This document shows positions 31,947 through 40,429 of a DNA stretch of 64,000 nt, one piece after another. The notes under the pieces were generated by a model. It saw only the letters and a program-made list of their open reading frames with translations. It made no database searches and had not been told where the DNA came from. This stretch comes from Hymenobacter sp. YIM 151858-1. GTDB taxonomy: Bacteria; Bacteroidota; Bacteroidia; Cytophagales; Hymenobacteraceae. The stretch covers positions 1,736,001 through 1,800,000 of the forward strand of contig NZ_CP110136.1 of NCBI RefSeq assembly GCF_025979705.1, written 5' to 3'. A program made the position numbers and the translations under genes. Position 1 is the stretch's first letter. Every line of letters begins with the position of its first letter.

Positions 31947-33746
31947 ACTGCTTAGGTACCCACATCTGGGGTTCCTTGCTTAGCGCAGACATACTAGCTA
32001 GACCGAGCGCAATTTGGCGCTGTTCCGTGCTGCTGATTTTTACTGGATAGCGCTGTTGCTTATTGCTTACCCCATTGCACACTAAAGTGTATTATCCGTT
32101 GGCCAGTTCAGGCAAGTCAAGTTAAGCTTGTAATACAGAAGTCCAGGTTTACCAAGTACACAACCGCCTAACGAGTAAGTATTGCAGCCACCTACATGAG
32201 CTTTTCTTTAAACCAAGGCTGCACCTTGCGTTCTAAAACCCATCCTACCAAAAGAACAATAAACAAATAAATTATTAATCTTATAGCGAACGACAGAACT
32301 GTACCTGTAAACACCGGCACTAAACTAAAAATAGACAGAATTGGAACATGAATAATATAAACTCCATATGAAATTAGACCTAGAGGCTTCAACTTATCTA
32401 AAATCAATCTTCCAGCAGACTCCAGATTAGAACTGAAGACATATGCCAATATTGATAATAAATAAAAAATAGAAGGAAAGAATACAGTATTATAAAGATC
32501 AGGCTGCTTTATCTTACCAGAAACGATATATGCCATAAGATACAATCCAGGAATAGAAAAAGCAATCAACTCAATAAAACGTTTGCCAAAGACAAATCGA
32601 TTGGTGAAACAGAGTAGTAAAGGAACACAGTAACAAAGCAGGGATATATCAGAAAACACAATGGCACGATCAAAAAAATACGGAGCTTGAACCTCATTTA
32701 CATCTAAACGAAGTGAAGCAAGAACAATACCCCCAAAGTTGAGCCTATGGAAACAAAGCATAAGCAGCAAGAAAGCTAGCATCACTCCATACTTTTGAGG
32801 TGTTTCGCTTTTTTTGAACCGGGTCATTAACAATCCTAAAAACCAAAAAACAGCTCCATAGGAATATGAAGCAAGCACCATGGGTTTGAGTTGCAAAGCA
32901 TGAATAGTTAAACCAGTGCCTAAGAAAAATAGTGCTACCCACTCAGCCCGCCATTGTTTATAGGAAACTAATAAGAATAGTAAATAGTAAATTATTTCGT
33001 AACTCAGCGACCATAAAGGCTGGTTGAACGCAGGTACTTCTACTGCTAAGCCCTGCAAGAAAAACACCCAACCACCTACTGAACTTAATTGAATATATGC
33101 ATTGTGCAATGACGCGACTAAAACCGTGGCTATTATTGCAAGAGCATACAATGGATAGAGCCGAACAAGACGCTTCTTAAGGTATAATTTACGCTCCTCG
33201 TTAGTTGTAATAGCTTTTCGATTTGCTAGCCCAATCACATAACCCGACAGCATAAAAAACACTATCACACTAAGGTGTCCCGGCATCGGAATTTGCCAAA
33301 CGCCCTCAAGATTGTAGTTAGGGTCCAAGGAGGTTTCTGGCTTATATGCATGCTCTAGCACTACTAGGAATGCAGCTAAACCCCTCAAGGCTTCTAATGA
33401 GTAATCGAAATTTGCATTATGATTACTGCTGTTGGTTTGGTTGATTTGCAAAAGAGGAATTTGTTGGTTTATCACGTGAGAAATTTGGATTCAGAAATGA
33501 AATTTATATTTTCAACACTAATCAATACAAATAATCAATTAGCCCATACCAAAGATATATGATTCTCTAATCAACATACAACCATTTGATTGCTAATAAT
33601 CAAAATTTTAATGCTAAATTTTTACAAGAAATTATTTACCACTAATTAAAAATACTATAAATTCACCAGCCCAAATTGACGCAAAGATGATGGGTGTAAG
33701 GTTAATACTGAACAACCTAGAAGAAATAATAAGTATCTAGTATTTA
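31947..33746. other. AT-rich island beside tRNA-Ser
   Basis: About 1.8 kb that is visibly much richer in A and T than either flank, ending at the terminator of the tRNA-Ser gene. It has a single gene (32192-33475). The flanking non-coding parts (31947-32191 and 33476-33746) hold no recognisable feature. CCTAGG is absent throughout. No integrase or repeated tRNA end was seen. Confidence 0.7.
32192..33475 (-). CDS. Membrane acyltransferase, OafA/acyltransferase-3 family
   Basis: 427 residues, about ten membrane helices. The opening DYSLEALRGLAAFLVVLEHAY carries the family R-G and the catalytic His, and SVIVFFMLSGYVIG and RRLVRLYPLY-like KKRLVRLYPLYALAI follow in the expected order. Such enzymes O-acetylate surface sugars or polysaccharides. 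Codon use is AT-rich and unlike all neighbours, so acquisition by transfer is likely. It stands alone, but a polysaccharide locus begins about 3 kb downstream; whether it modifies that glycan is inference. Confidence 0.9.
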   Translation of the reverse strand: MINQQIPLLQINQTNSSNHNANFDYSLEALRGLAAFLVVLEHAYKPETSLDPNYNLEGVWQIPMPGHLSVIVFFMLSGYVIGLANRKAITTNEERKLYLKKRLVRLYPLYALAIIATVLVASLHNAYIQLSSVGGWVFFLQGLAVEVPAFNQPLWSLSYEIIYYLLFLLVSYKQWRAEWVALFFLGTGLTIHALQLKPMVLASYSYGAVFWFLGLLMTRFKKSETPQKYGVMLAFLLLMLCFHRLNFGGIVLASLRLDVNEVQAPYFFDRAIVFSDISLLCYCVPLLLCFTNRFVFGKRFIELIAFSIPGLYLMAYIVSGKIKQPDLYNTVFFPSIFYLLSILAYVFSSNLESAGRLILDKLKPLGLISYGVYIIHVPILSIFSLVPVFTGTVLSFAIRLIIYLFIVLLVGWVLERKVQPWFKEKLM

Positions 33747-33781
33747 CAAAAAACCCCGTCCCTAGGTCGGGAACGGGGTTT
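33747..33781 (-). terminator. Terminator of tRNA-Ser, with CCTAGG in the loop
   Basis: AAAACCCCGT (33749-33758) pairs with ACGGGGTTTT (33772-33781); the palindrome CCTAGG is at 33760-33765. Confidence 0.88.
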
Positions 33782-33785
33782 TCTG

Positions 33786-33873
33786 CAGAGAGGATGGGAT
33801 TCGAACCCACGATGACCTTTTGGGCCATACACACTTTCCAGGCGTGCTCCTTCGACCACTCGGACACCTCTCT
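33786..33873 (-). tRNA. tRNA-Ser (GGA)
   Basis: 88 bases on the minus strand. Acceptor AGAGAGG pairs with CCTCTCT, discriminator G, anticodon loop CTGGAAA in stem CACGC/GTGTG giving anticodon GGA, a long variable arm as in serine tRNAs, and T-loop GGTTCGAATCC. No CCA is encoded. It borders the AT-rich island. Confidence 0.96.
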
Positions 33874-33890
33874 GGATGCGGAAAGCTGCG

Positions 33891-33898
33891 CAAAGTAA
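33891..33898 (-). promoter_or_regulatory. Near-consensus -7 box (TTACTTTG) for tRNA-Ser
   Basis: On the minus strand this reads TTACTTTGCGC, 18 bases before the first base of the tRNA, the same form as at 20733. Confidence 0.45.
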
Positions 33899-33909
33899 CG
33901 CCGCTTTTC

Positions 33910-35103
33910 TCAGAAACGCAACCCGGCCTGCATAGGTTGGCTCGGGGAGATTTCGCCGCGCAGGTCTTGCATCAGCAAACGCCGGGTGGCGGCCACATCC
34001 AGACCCAGGCCCAGCACGAACATGAGTTTGGTGATAGCGGCCTCAGTAGTAATGTCTTCGCCACCGATTACGCCCAGGTCGGTGAGGTGGGCGCTGGTTT
34101 CGTAGCGGCCCTGGATTACGCGGCCTTCTTCGCACTGGCTTACGTTGAGCACGTGCACGCCGCGGGCGTGGGCATCGCGCAAGCATTGCAAAAACCACGG
34201 CGCGGTGGGCGCGTTGCCCGAGCCGTAGGTTTCGAGCACGCAGCCGCGGAGGTCGTCGGCACCTAGGGTAGCCCGCACCATGCGCTCGGTGATGCCCGGA
34301 AACAGCTTGAGCACGGCCACGCGGTCGTCGAGGTGCTGGTGCACGCGCAGGGGGCCCGCGGGCAGCAGGCGCACCAGGTTGTCGTTGAATTCCAGCTCGA
34401 TGCCGGCCCGGGCCAGCGGCGGCAGATTTTCGCTTTTGAAGGCGGAGTAGTGCTGGCTTTCGACCTTTTTGGCGCGGGTGCCCCGAATCAGCACATCGTT
34501 GAAAAACACGCACACCTCGGGCACGCGCACAGTGCCAGCGCGCGGGTGGCGGGCAGCGGCAATTTCGAGGGCCGTAACGAGGTTGCGGCGGGCATCGGTA
34601 CGGATGCGCCCCACCGGCACCTGCGCGCCCGTGAACACCACGGGCTTGCCTAGGTTCTCGAGCAGGTAGCTGAGGGCGGCAGCCGAGTAGGCCATGGTAT
34701 CGGTGCCGTGCAGCACCACAAAGCCATCGTAGTGCGGGTAGTGCTCCGCCAGAAGGGCGGCCAGCTGCAGCCACTCGGCGGGCGTTACGTTGCTCGAGTC
34801 GATGGGCTCGGGCAAGCTCAGCACCGATACGCGCATGCCCAGCTGGCGCAGCTCGGGCATTTTCTTCTGGATCTGCCCGAACTTCATGGGCACCAGCTCG
34901 CCGCGGCGGTTTACCGACATGCCCACCGTGCCGCCGGTGTAAATCACCAGCACCGAGGCCACGGGGCCTGAATTGCCCGCGCCCTCGGCGGCATGCTCAA
35001 CGATTATTTCTGGCTTCAAGAGGCAAATGGATGAGGTGGAAAGGAAGTAGCGCGGCGCGGTCGGCGAAGACGACCAGGCGGAACTGCGCGGTTGCGGGCC
35101 CAA
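33910..35103 (-). CDS. L-asparaginase, type I
   Basis: 397 residues if started at the ATG at 35103, about 45 longer at the N-terminus than usual; a TTG closer to KPEIIVEH is an alternative. The catalytic threonines lie in VIYTGGTVGM and VLHGTDTMAYSAAALSYLLENLGKPVVFTGAQVP, both typical of cytosolic type I enzymes, with RTDARRNLVTALEIA and ETYGSGNAP further on. It hydrolyses asparagine to aspartate and ammonia. It lies 28 bases after tatD on the same strand, so the pair is probably an operon, as in many Bacteroidota. Confidence 0.92.
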   Translation of the reverse strand: MGPQPRSSAWSSSPTAPRYFLSTSSICLLKPEIIVEHAAEGAGNSGPVASVLVIYTGGTVGMSVNRRGELVPMKFGQIQKKMPELRQLGMRVSVLSLPEPIDSSNVTPAEWLQLAALLAEHYPHYDGFVVLHGTDTMAYSAAALSYLLENLGKPVVFTGAQVPVGRIRTDARRNLVTALEIAAARHPRAGTVRVPEVCVFFNDVLIRGTRAKKVESQHYSAFKSENLPPLARAGIELEFNDNLVRLLPAGPLRVHQHLDDRVAVLKLFPGITERMVRATLGADDLRGCVLETYGSGNAPTAPWFLQCLRDAHARGVHVLNVSQCEEGRVIQGRYETSAHLTDLGVIGGEDITTEAAITKLMFVLGLGLDVAATRRLLMQDLRGEISPSQPMQAGLRF

Positions 35104-35131
35104 TCGGCGCGGTACTCAGCGCTACGGCGGG

Positions 35132-35899
35132 CTACAGGCTGAACAGTTCGCGGGCGGTGCGGGTCGTAGCCTCGGCCACTTCCTCCACGTCCTTTTTCAT
35201 CAGCTCGGCTACTCGCTTGGCCACCAGGGGCAAGTAGCTGGGCTCGTTGCGCTTGCCGCGGTGCGGTACGGGCGCGAGGTATGGGCAATCGGTTTCGAGC
35301 AGCAGGTGCTCCAGCCCCAGGTGGGGCAGTACCTGATCTAGGCCGCCGTTTTTGAAGGTAGCCACGCCGCCAATGCCCAGCTTAAAGCCCAGCCTGATGG
35401 CACGTTCGGCCTCTTCGCGCGTCCCCGAAAAGCAGTGGAATACGCCCCGCAGCGTGCCGTCCTGGGCTTGCTCTACCAGCTCGGCGGTTTCGGCGAAGGC
35501 GTCGCGGGTGTGCAGCACGATGGGCAGTTTGTGCTTTTTGGCCAGATCGAGCTGCACGCGCAGGGCCTCCTGCTGCCAACCCAGGGTGGTTTTGTCCCAG
35601 TACAAATCGACGCCGCACTCCCCTACCGCCGCAAACGGGCGCTTGCCAAGCCAATCCTCCACTTGGTACAGCTCGCGCTCAAAGCCTTTGTGCACGTGGC
35701 ACGGGTGCAAGCCCATCATGGCAAAGCAGTGCTGCGGGTGGCGCGCCTCGGTCTCGAGCATGGCATCGATGCTGGTGTGGTCGATGTTGGGCATGAGAAT
35801 GGTGCTGACCCCGGCGGCGTAGGCGCGGTCGAGGGCCTCGTCGCGGTCTTCTTTAAACTGCTCGGCGTAGATATGGGCGTGGGAATCGGTCAGAATCAC
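35132..35899 (-). CDS. TatD-family metal-dependent hydrolase/DNase
   Basis: 255 residues, the usual length. Metal ligands H7 and H9 (TDSHAHIY), the conserved Glu in AVGECGVDLYWDKT, His in VLHTRDAF, His in GVFHCFSGTREEA and Asp in LLETDCPYLAPVPHRGKRNEPSYL follow the family order. TatD proteins are cytosolic nucleases with 3'-5' exonuclease activity linked to DNA repair. It leads a probable two-gene operon with asparaginase. A TAGCTTTG promoter box lies 56 bases upstream on the same strand. Confidence 0.95.
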   Translation of the reverse strand: MILTDSHAHIYAEQFKEDRDEALDRAYAAGVSTILMPNIDHTSIDAMLETEARHPQHCFAMMGLHPCHVHKGFERELYQVEDWLGKRPFAAVGECGVDLYWDKTTLGWQQEALRVQLDLAKKHKLPIVLHTRDAFAETAELVEQAQDGTLRGVFHCFSGTREEAERAIRLGFKLGIGGVATFKNGGLDQVLPHLGLEHLLLETDCPYLAPVPHRGKRNEPSYLPLVAKRVAELMKKDVEEVAEATTRTARELFSL

Positions 35900-35954
35900 G
35901 GGTACGGGGCGGGTTAAGCGGAAGGCACGGCTTCACTGAACGTAAGCCGCGCGG

Positions 35955-35962
35955 CAAAGCTA
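35955..35962 (-). promoter_or_regulatory. -7 box (TAGCTTTG) for the tatD operon
   Basis: Exact TAnnTTTG match on the minus strand, about 56 bases from the ATG at 35899. Confidence 0.65.
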
Positions 35963-35993
35963 CGCAGGCTTGTGCTGAAGGAGGGCGGCAACT

Positions 35994-36081
35994 TGTCATG
36001 TCGAGCGGCCGCGAGACATCTGGGTCAGGGCACCGCTACGCAAGAATCAACCCAGATGTCTCGCGGCCGCTCGACATGACA
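35994..36081. repeat. Palindromic intergenic element, GA-hairpin family, copy F
   Basis: Perfect arms 35994-36025 and 36050-36081 starting TGTCAT, with stem ATGTC/GACAT, opposed GA and GA, and a self-complementary GCGGCCGC centre. It lies upstream of the tatD promoter. Confidence 0.92.
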
Positions 36082-36127
36082 GGTGGTTTTCACCTAGGGG
36101 TTTCACCCAAAACATGTCACCTCAACC

Positions 36128-37243
36128 CTACTCCCTATACATCCGCCCCTTCCAGTCGAAGGGCTTGCGGCTGAGGCGGAACCACGTCATGCCCACCGTT
36201 ATGCCCACCGTGTACGCCTCAAACAACGGCAACAGCTGCAAGGGCGCTTTCAGGCCGGCTTTCCGGAAAGCACTGCTAGCCAACAGGGCTTGTGCCAGCA
36301 TTTTAGCCCCGAGTATACCTAGGGCCACCGGCAGGCCCCACCCCCACACCGCCAGCAGCCAAGCCGGGTAAAAGCCCGCGTACAGCAGCAGCCCCACCCG
36401 AATACCGGCGGGCAGCTGCTCTACGCCGCGCAGCCAGCGGCGGCGCTGGTGCATCAGCTTGGCCCACGTGGCAATGGGCAGCGACTCGGCCAGCACCACG
36501 GGGTCGTACACGTTCAGCCAACCGTAGCCGCGGCGCAAAATGGCCTGAAACAGCTCGTAATCCTCGGTTACCGAAAAGGGCAGGTTTTCGTAGCCGCCGG
36601 TGGCCAGGTAGGCCTCGCGCGTGATGAGCATGTTGTTGCCCATGGCCGTAACGGGCTGGCCGCGGTCGGATACCATTTGCACCAAAGCCAACGACATCAG
36701 CCAATCGAGGCCCTGCAGCCGATCGAACAACCTAGGGCCGCGCACCACCGTGAGGCCGGTGATGGTGGCCATGCCGGGCCGCCAGTACGCCAGCAAGCCC
36801 TGCACCCAGGTGGGCGGCACGGCAATGTCGGCGTCGGTAATAAGGAAAAAATCGGTGGTGGCGAGGCGGGCCAGGTGCGCCAGCACGTTGGCCTTGCCGC
36901 GCGCCGTGCCCAGGTGCTCCTCGATGCGGATTACCCGAAACGTGCCCGCAAAGCCCTGCATGGTGGCCGCGGCCACGGCGGCCGTGGCATCAAGACTGCC
37001 GTCGTCGCCGAGCAATACTTCCAATTGTTCGTGCGGATAACGCAGTTGCCGGATGCTGCGCAGGCACCGGCCAATGGCTTGCTCCTCGTTGCGCGCGGCA
37101 ATCAGGATGCTTACGCGCGGCACCGGCTCGGGCAACGGCTGCGGCCTGGGTGGGCGCCGCCGCGCAAACAGCCACCACGAGGTGAGCAGAATTCCAAACC
37201 ACAGAATGAAATAGCCAAGCAACAGCTGATCAGCCAGCATCAT
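36128..37243 (-). CDS. Membrane glycosyltransferase, family 2
   Basis: 371 residues from the first of two adjacent ATGs at 37243; an ATG at 37315 lies upstream of the promoter box at 37290 and was rejected. One N-terminal helix is followed by a GT-A domain: VSILIAARNEEQAIGRCL, GDDGSLDATA, ITDADIAVPPTW (metal-binding DAD), SVTEDYELF (catalytic ED) and QRRRWLRG (QxxRW), then two or three C-terminal helices. This is the processive-like GT2 layout of membrane enzymes that add sugars from nucleotide donors to lipid or polysaccharide. It opens the polysaccharide region. Confidence 0.92.
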   Translation of the reverse strand: MMLADQLLLGYFILWFGILLTSWWLFARRRPPRPQPLPEPVPRVSILIAARNEEQAIGRCLRSIRQLRYPHEQLEVLLGDDGSLDATAAVAAATMQGFAGTFRVIRIEEHLGTARGKANVLAHLARLATTDFFLITDADIAVPPTWVQGLLAYWRPGMATITGLTVVRGPRLFDRLQGLDWLMSLALVQMVSDRGQPVTAMGNNMLITREAYLATGGYENLPFSVTEDYELFQAILRRGYGWLNVYDPVVLAESLPIATWAKLMHQRRRWLRGVEQLPAGIRVGLLLYAGFYPAWLLAVWGWGLPVALGILGAKMLAQALLASSAFRKAGLKAPLQLLPLFEAYTVGITVGMTWFRLSRKPFDWKGRMYRE

Positions 37244-37289
37244 ACACAAACAGGCATCGGCCCAGGGAGTAGCCGCCTGACCGAGCAGG

Positions 37290-37297
37290 CAAAGATA
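37290..37297 (-). promoter_or_regulatory. -7 box (TATCTTTG) for the GT2 gene
   Basis: Exact TAnnTTTG match on the minus strand, about 47 bases before the ATG at 37243. Confidence 0.65.
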
Positions 37298-37417
37298 GGC
37301 CGATGCCCCGCCCACCCGGCAGCTTGTGCGCCGTTCGGGCCGCCCATGTGCCCAACCAAGCTGCCTTCGGGCCCGAGCAAAACCACCGGCTACCCCGGCC
37401 GGGCAGCCGAAATGCTG

Positions 37418-37425
37418 TTCCTTTG
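37418..37425 (+). promoter_or_regulatory. Near-consensus -7 box (TTCCTTTG) for the HAD gene
   Basis: One mismatch to TAnnTTTG; the ATG at 37447 lies 22 bases downstream, giving a very short leader. Confidence 0.4.
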
Positions 37426-37446
37426 CCCGGAAATCCCCCCGCGTAC

Positions 37447-38262
37447 ATGCCTTTTGCCGACATCAAACTGATTGCCACCGACGTCGACGGGACGCTGCTC
37501 AACTCCCGCCATGAGCTTAGCCCCGATTTTTACGCGCTGTTCGAACAGCTGAAAGCCCGGCAGGTGGTGTTTTCGGTGGCGAGCGGCCGGCAGTACCACA
37601 ACCTGCGCAACCGCTTCGCCAGCATTGCCGACCGGGTGGTGTTCATCGCCGAAAACGGCAGCTACGTAGTCTGGCAAGATGAGCAGCTGCTGGTGCAGGC
37701 GCTGGCCCCCGGGGTGGTTACCGGTTTGCTGGAGCGGGCCCGCCAGCTGGCCGGCGTGCGGGTGGTGCTGTGCGGCAAACGCACGGCCTACATCGAGGAG
37801 GCCGCGCCCGAGTTCCGGGCTTTGATTCAGAAGTTTTACGATGCCGTGGAGCTGGTGCCCGATTTGCGGGAGGTTGCCGGCGACGAGTTTCTGAAAATTG
37901 CCCTGTGGGACGCGCGCGGCGCCGAAACCCACCTGCTGCCGCACTTCGCGCACTTGCAGGGCGAGCTGCAGGTAATGGTTTCGGGCCAGTATTGGCTTGA
38001 TATTGCGCACGGCCTGGCCAGCAAAGGCCGCGCCCTGGCCGCGCTGCAGCAGCAATACGGCATTGCGCCGGCGCAAACCATGGTGTTCGGCGACTACCTC
38101 AACGACCTGGACATGATGCAGCAGGCGCAGTTCAGCTACGCCATGGCCAACGCCCACCCCCGGGTAAAGCAAGCCGCCCGCTACCAGGCCCGCAGCAACG
38201 ACGAGTTTGGCGTGGCCGCCGTGCTGGCGCAGGTGCTGGCATCGATGAACGCCGGAGCCTAG
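37447..38262 (+). CDS. Cof-type HAD-superfamily hydrolase
   Basis: 271 residues from MPFADIKLIATDVDGTLL. The four HAD motifs are visible: DVDGTLL (nucleophile Asp 12), VFSVASGRQ, a Lys in GLASKGRAL, and FGDYLNDLDMM. The long C2 cap between motifs II and III places it in the Cof/YidA group, which dephosphorylates sugar phosphates and other small metabolites. The stop TAG is inside CCTAGG (38258-38263). It is convergent with the deacetylase and divergent from the glycosyltransferase. Confidence 0.93.
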   Translation: MPFADIKLIATDVDGTLLNSRHELSPDFYALFEQLKARQVVFSVASGRQYHNLRNRFASIADRVVFIAENGSYVVWQDEQLLVQALAPGVVTGLLERARQLAGVRVVLCGKRTAYIEEAAPEFRALIQKFYDAVELVPDLREVAGDEFLKIALWDARGAETHLLPHFAHLQGELQVMVSGQYWLDIAHGLASKGRALAALQQQYGIAPAQTMVFGDYLNDLDMMQQAQFSYAMANAHPRVKQAARYQARSNDEFGVAAVLAQVLASMNAGA

Positions 38263-38319
38263 GTCGGCAGCTTGCATGTGGCTGCCTGCGGCAAACCACT
38301 CGCGCCGCACCTAGGGCCG

Positions 38320-38949
38320 CTAGAGCAACCCGAACCGGTAGCCTTGTTCGGCCAGCTCGGCCAGGTAGCGCGGCAGCACGTAGCGCAGGTTGCGGCTGGC
38401 CTTGAGGCTGTCGTGGAATACCACCACCGAGCCGGAGCGCGTGAGGCGCAGCGAATCGCGCAGGCAGCGCTCGGGCTCGTAGCTGCGGTCGTAGTCGCAG
38501 GTAAGCACGTCCCACATCACGATGTCGTACGTGGGCTGCAGCACGCGGCTCAGGGCCGGCGTAATGCGCCCGTACGGCGGCCGAAACAGCTTTGGGCCGC
38601 CTGGCTGCACCGCATCAATGGCCTGCTGGCACCGCGCCACCTCGTTGAAGTACGTCGCCCGCGCGCTCGACCAGCCGCTGATGTGGTGGTAGGTGTGGTT
38701 GCCCAGCCGATGCCCCGCAGCTACCACTTGCCGGGCTATTTCGGGATGGCGCTCCACGTTGTCGCCCACGCAAAAAAACACGGCTTTCGCCTCGAAAGCC
38801 GCCAGCTGCTCCAGCACCCAGGGCGTTTCGTCGGGGATGGGGCCGTCGTCGAACGTCAGGTACACGGTGGGCTCGGCGGGGGCGGGTCCTTGCCAAACGG
38901 CACCGGGCAGCCAACGCTGCATGACTTCGGGCAAACGGTGCAAACGCAT
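38320..38949 (-). CDS. Polysaccharide deacetylase (NodB-type)
   Basis: 209 residues from MRLHRLPEVM. The NodB motifs are present: TFDDGP (catalytic Asp and metal Asp), HRLGNHTYHH (metal His residues), RPPYGR, MWDVLTCDYD and a C-terminal VFHDS. Such enzymes remove N-acetyl groups from glycans, often during export. No cleavable signal peptide is obvious, although the N-terminus is moderately hydrophobic, so location is uncertain. It has its own TACTTTTG promoter box and lies in the polysaccharide locus. Confidence 0.93.
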   Translation of the reverse strand: MRLHRLPEVMQRWLPGAVWQGPAPAEPTVYLTFDDGPIPDETPWVLEQLAAFEAKAVFFCVGDNVERHPEIARQVVAAGHRLGNHTYHHISGWSSARATYFNEVARCQQAIDAVQPGGPKLFRPPYGRITPALSRVLQPTYDIVMWDVLTCDYDRSYEPERCLRDSLRLTRSGSVVVFHDSLKASRNLRYVLPRYLAELAEQGYRFGLL

Positions 38950-38973
38950 GGGCAAGCAAACTGGTGGAAGATG

Positions 38974-38981
38974 CAAAAGTA
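38974..38981 (-). promoter_or_regulatory. -7 box (TACTTTTG) for the deacetylase
   Basis: Exact TAnnTTTG match on the minus strand, 25 bases before the ATG at 38949. Confidence 0.6.
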
Positions 38982-39215
38982 AGCGGGCCGGCGGGTAGCC
39001 TGGCGGTTGTGCCTGCCCCTAGGTGGCTGGCGGCCTAAACAGGCACGGCACCTAGGGAGCAACCCAGGTTTTGGGTACCTTGTTCGCGCCGGTTGAGCTT
39101 GGGGTACGGGCACACGCCGCCAGCGTCGCAAAAACCTGGCAAACAGCTTATTGACAGCTTTGTAAACGGGTTTACTGATTTCGTAAACACGTTTACCGAC
39201 CAGCATTTGGGCGCG

Positions 39216-40352
39216 CTATCCTACCCCTACCGTGGCCTCCAGCGCCTGCCAAAGCCGGCGGGCGCTTTCGGCCCACGAAAAGCGTGCGGCGTTTTTCAGG
39301 CCCTGTTCTGCCAACTGCTGCCGCAACCCGGCATCCGAATCGAGCCGCACCAGCGCCTGGGTTAGCTGCGCCACCGAAAACGGATCGGCCAGTAAGGCAC
39401 CGCCGGGGCCGGCTACCTCGGGCATGGAGCTGCAATTGGAGGTGAGCACCGGGCAACCGCTTTGTTGCGCTTCCACAATCGGAATACCGAAGCCCTCGAA
39501 GTAAGGCACGTAGGCGCAGGCGCGGGCCGCGGCGTACAGCTGCACCAGCTCCTCGTCGGTGACGCGGCCGGTGAGGTGCACCGCCTGTTGATGCTGCATC
39601 TGCTGGTAAGCGTCGAGGATGGGGCCGGCTTTCCAGGCCTTGCGGCCTACCACCAGCAGCTGCGTTTCGGAGCCAGTTTGCTGCTTGAACTGGTCGAAAG
39701 CCCGCAGCAGGTTCACGAGGTTTTTGCGCGGCTGCAGCGCCCCCACGAACAGAATGTAGGGCCGCCCGCCGCTGAACTGCTGCCGCACGGCCTGCTGCTC
39801 CGGCGCGGGCAGCGGCCGAAAGTGCGCATCGGCGGCGTTGTACACCACGGCTACTTTGGCGGCATCGGTACCGTAAGTGCGCACCAAATCCTGCCGGGTA
39901 GCCTCCGAAACGGCCACGATGCGCCGCGAAGCCTGCACGTAGCGGGGCGTAAAGTAGCGGTAGTACTTGCGCACCAGCCAACCCACATCCTGCGGGTAGT
40001 GCTCGAAGGCCAGATCGTGCACCACCGTGAGGCGCGGCACCGAGGTGTTGAGCGTGGTAAAGCCGTCGGGGCTCAAGAACACGGCGGGCTTGTGCCGGCG
40101 CAGCCACATGGCCACGGCCCCTTCGAACCAGGCCACAAACAAAAACGGGTGGCGCGCCGGCGGGTACAGCACGTGCGGCACCACGTTCGGCCCAAACACA
40201 TAGCGCGGGTCGAAAGCCCGATCGAACAGAAAGTGAAACGTGTGCTCGGGGTGCTGGGCCACCATGTGCCGCAGCGTTTCATAAGTAAACCGGCCGATGC
40301 CTTCGAGCGAGTTGCCCGGCAGCAGAAAGCGGGTGTTTACGGCTATGTGCAC
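39216..40352 (-). CDS. Glycosyltransferase family 1 (GT-B)
   Basis: 378 residues from GTG at 40352, which places the usual HIAVNTRFLLP strand at the N-terminus; the frame continues far upstream without motifs and overlaps the flippase gene. The GT-B donor domain shows ILFVGALQPRKNL, LTGRVTDEELVQLYAAA and PYFEGFGIPIVEAQQSGCPVLTSNCSSMPEVAG with the E-x7-E donor-binding signature. It transfers a sugar from a nucleotide donor during glycan assembly. It is 77 bases downstream of the flippase gene in the same direction, presumably one operon. Confidence 0.92.
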   Translation of the reverse strand: MHIAVNTRFLLPGNSLEGIGRFTYETLRHMVAQHPEHTFHFLFDRAFDPRYVFGPNVVPHVLYPPARHPFLFVAWFEGAVAMWLRRHKPAVFLSPDGFTTLNTSVPRLTVVHDLAFEHYPQDVGWLVRKYYRYFTPRYVQASRRIVAVSEATRQDLVRTYGTDAAKVAVVYNAADAHFRPLPAPEQQAVRQQFSGGRPYILFVGALQPRKNLVNLLRAFDQFKQQTGSETQLLVVGRKAWKAGPILDAYQQMQHQQAVHLTGRVTDEELVQLYAAARACAYVPYFEGFGIPIVEAQQSGCPVLTSNCSSMPEVAGPGGALLADPFSVAQLTQALVRLDSDAGLRQQLAEQGLKNAARFSWAESARRLWQALEATVGVG

Positions 40353-40429
40353 GCGCGAAGGGAGGTTAGTGGAACGTTTGGAAATTGGGTGCGGCCGGCG
40401 CCCTAGGTGCCGGCCGGCTGCACCAGCAC

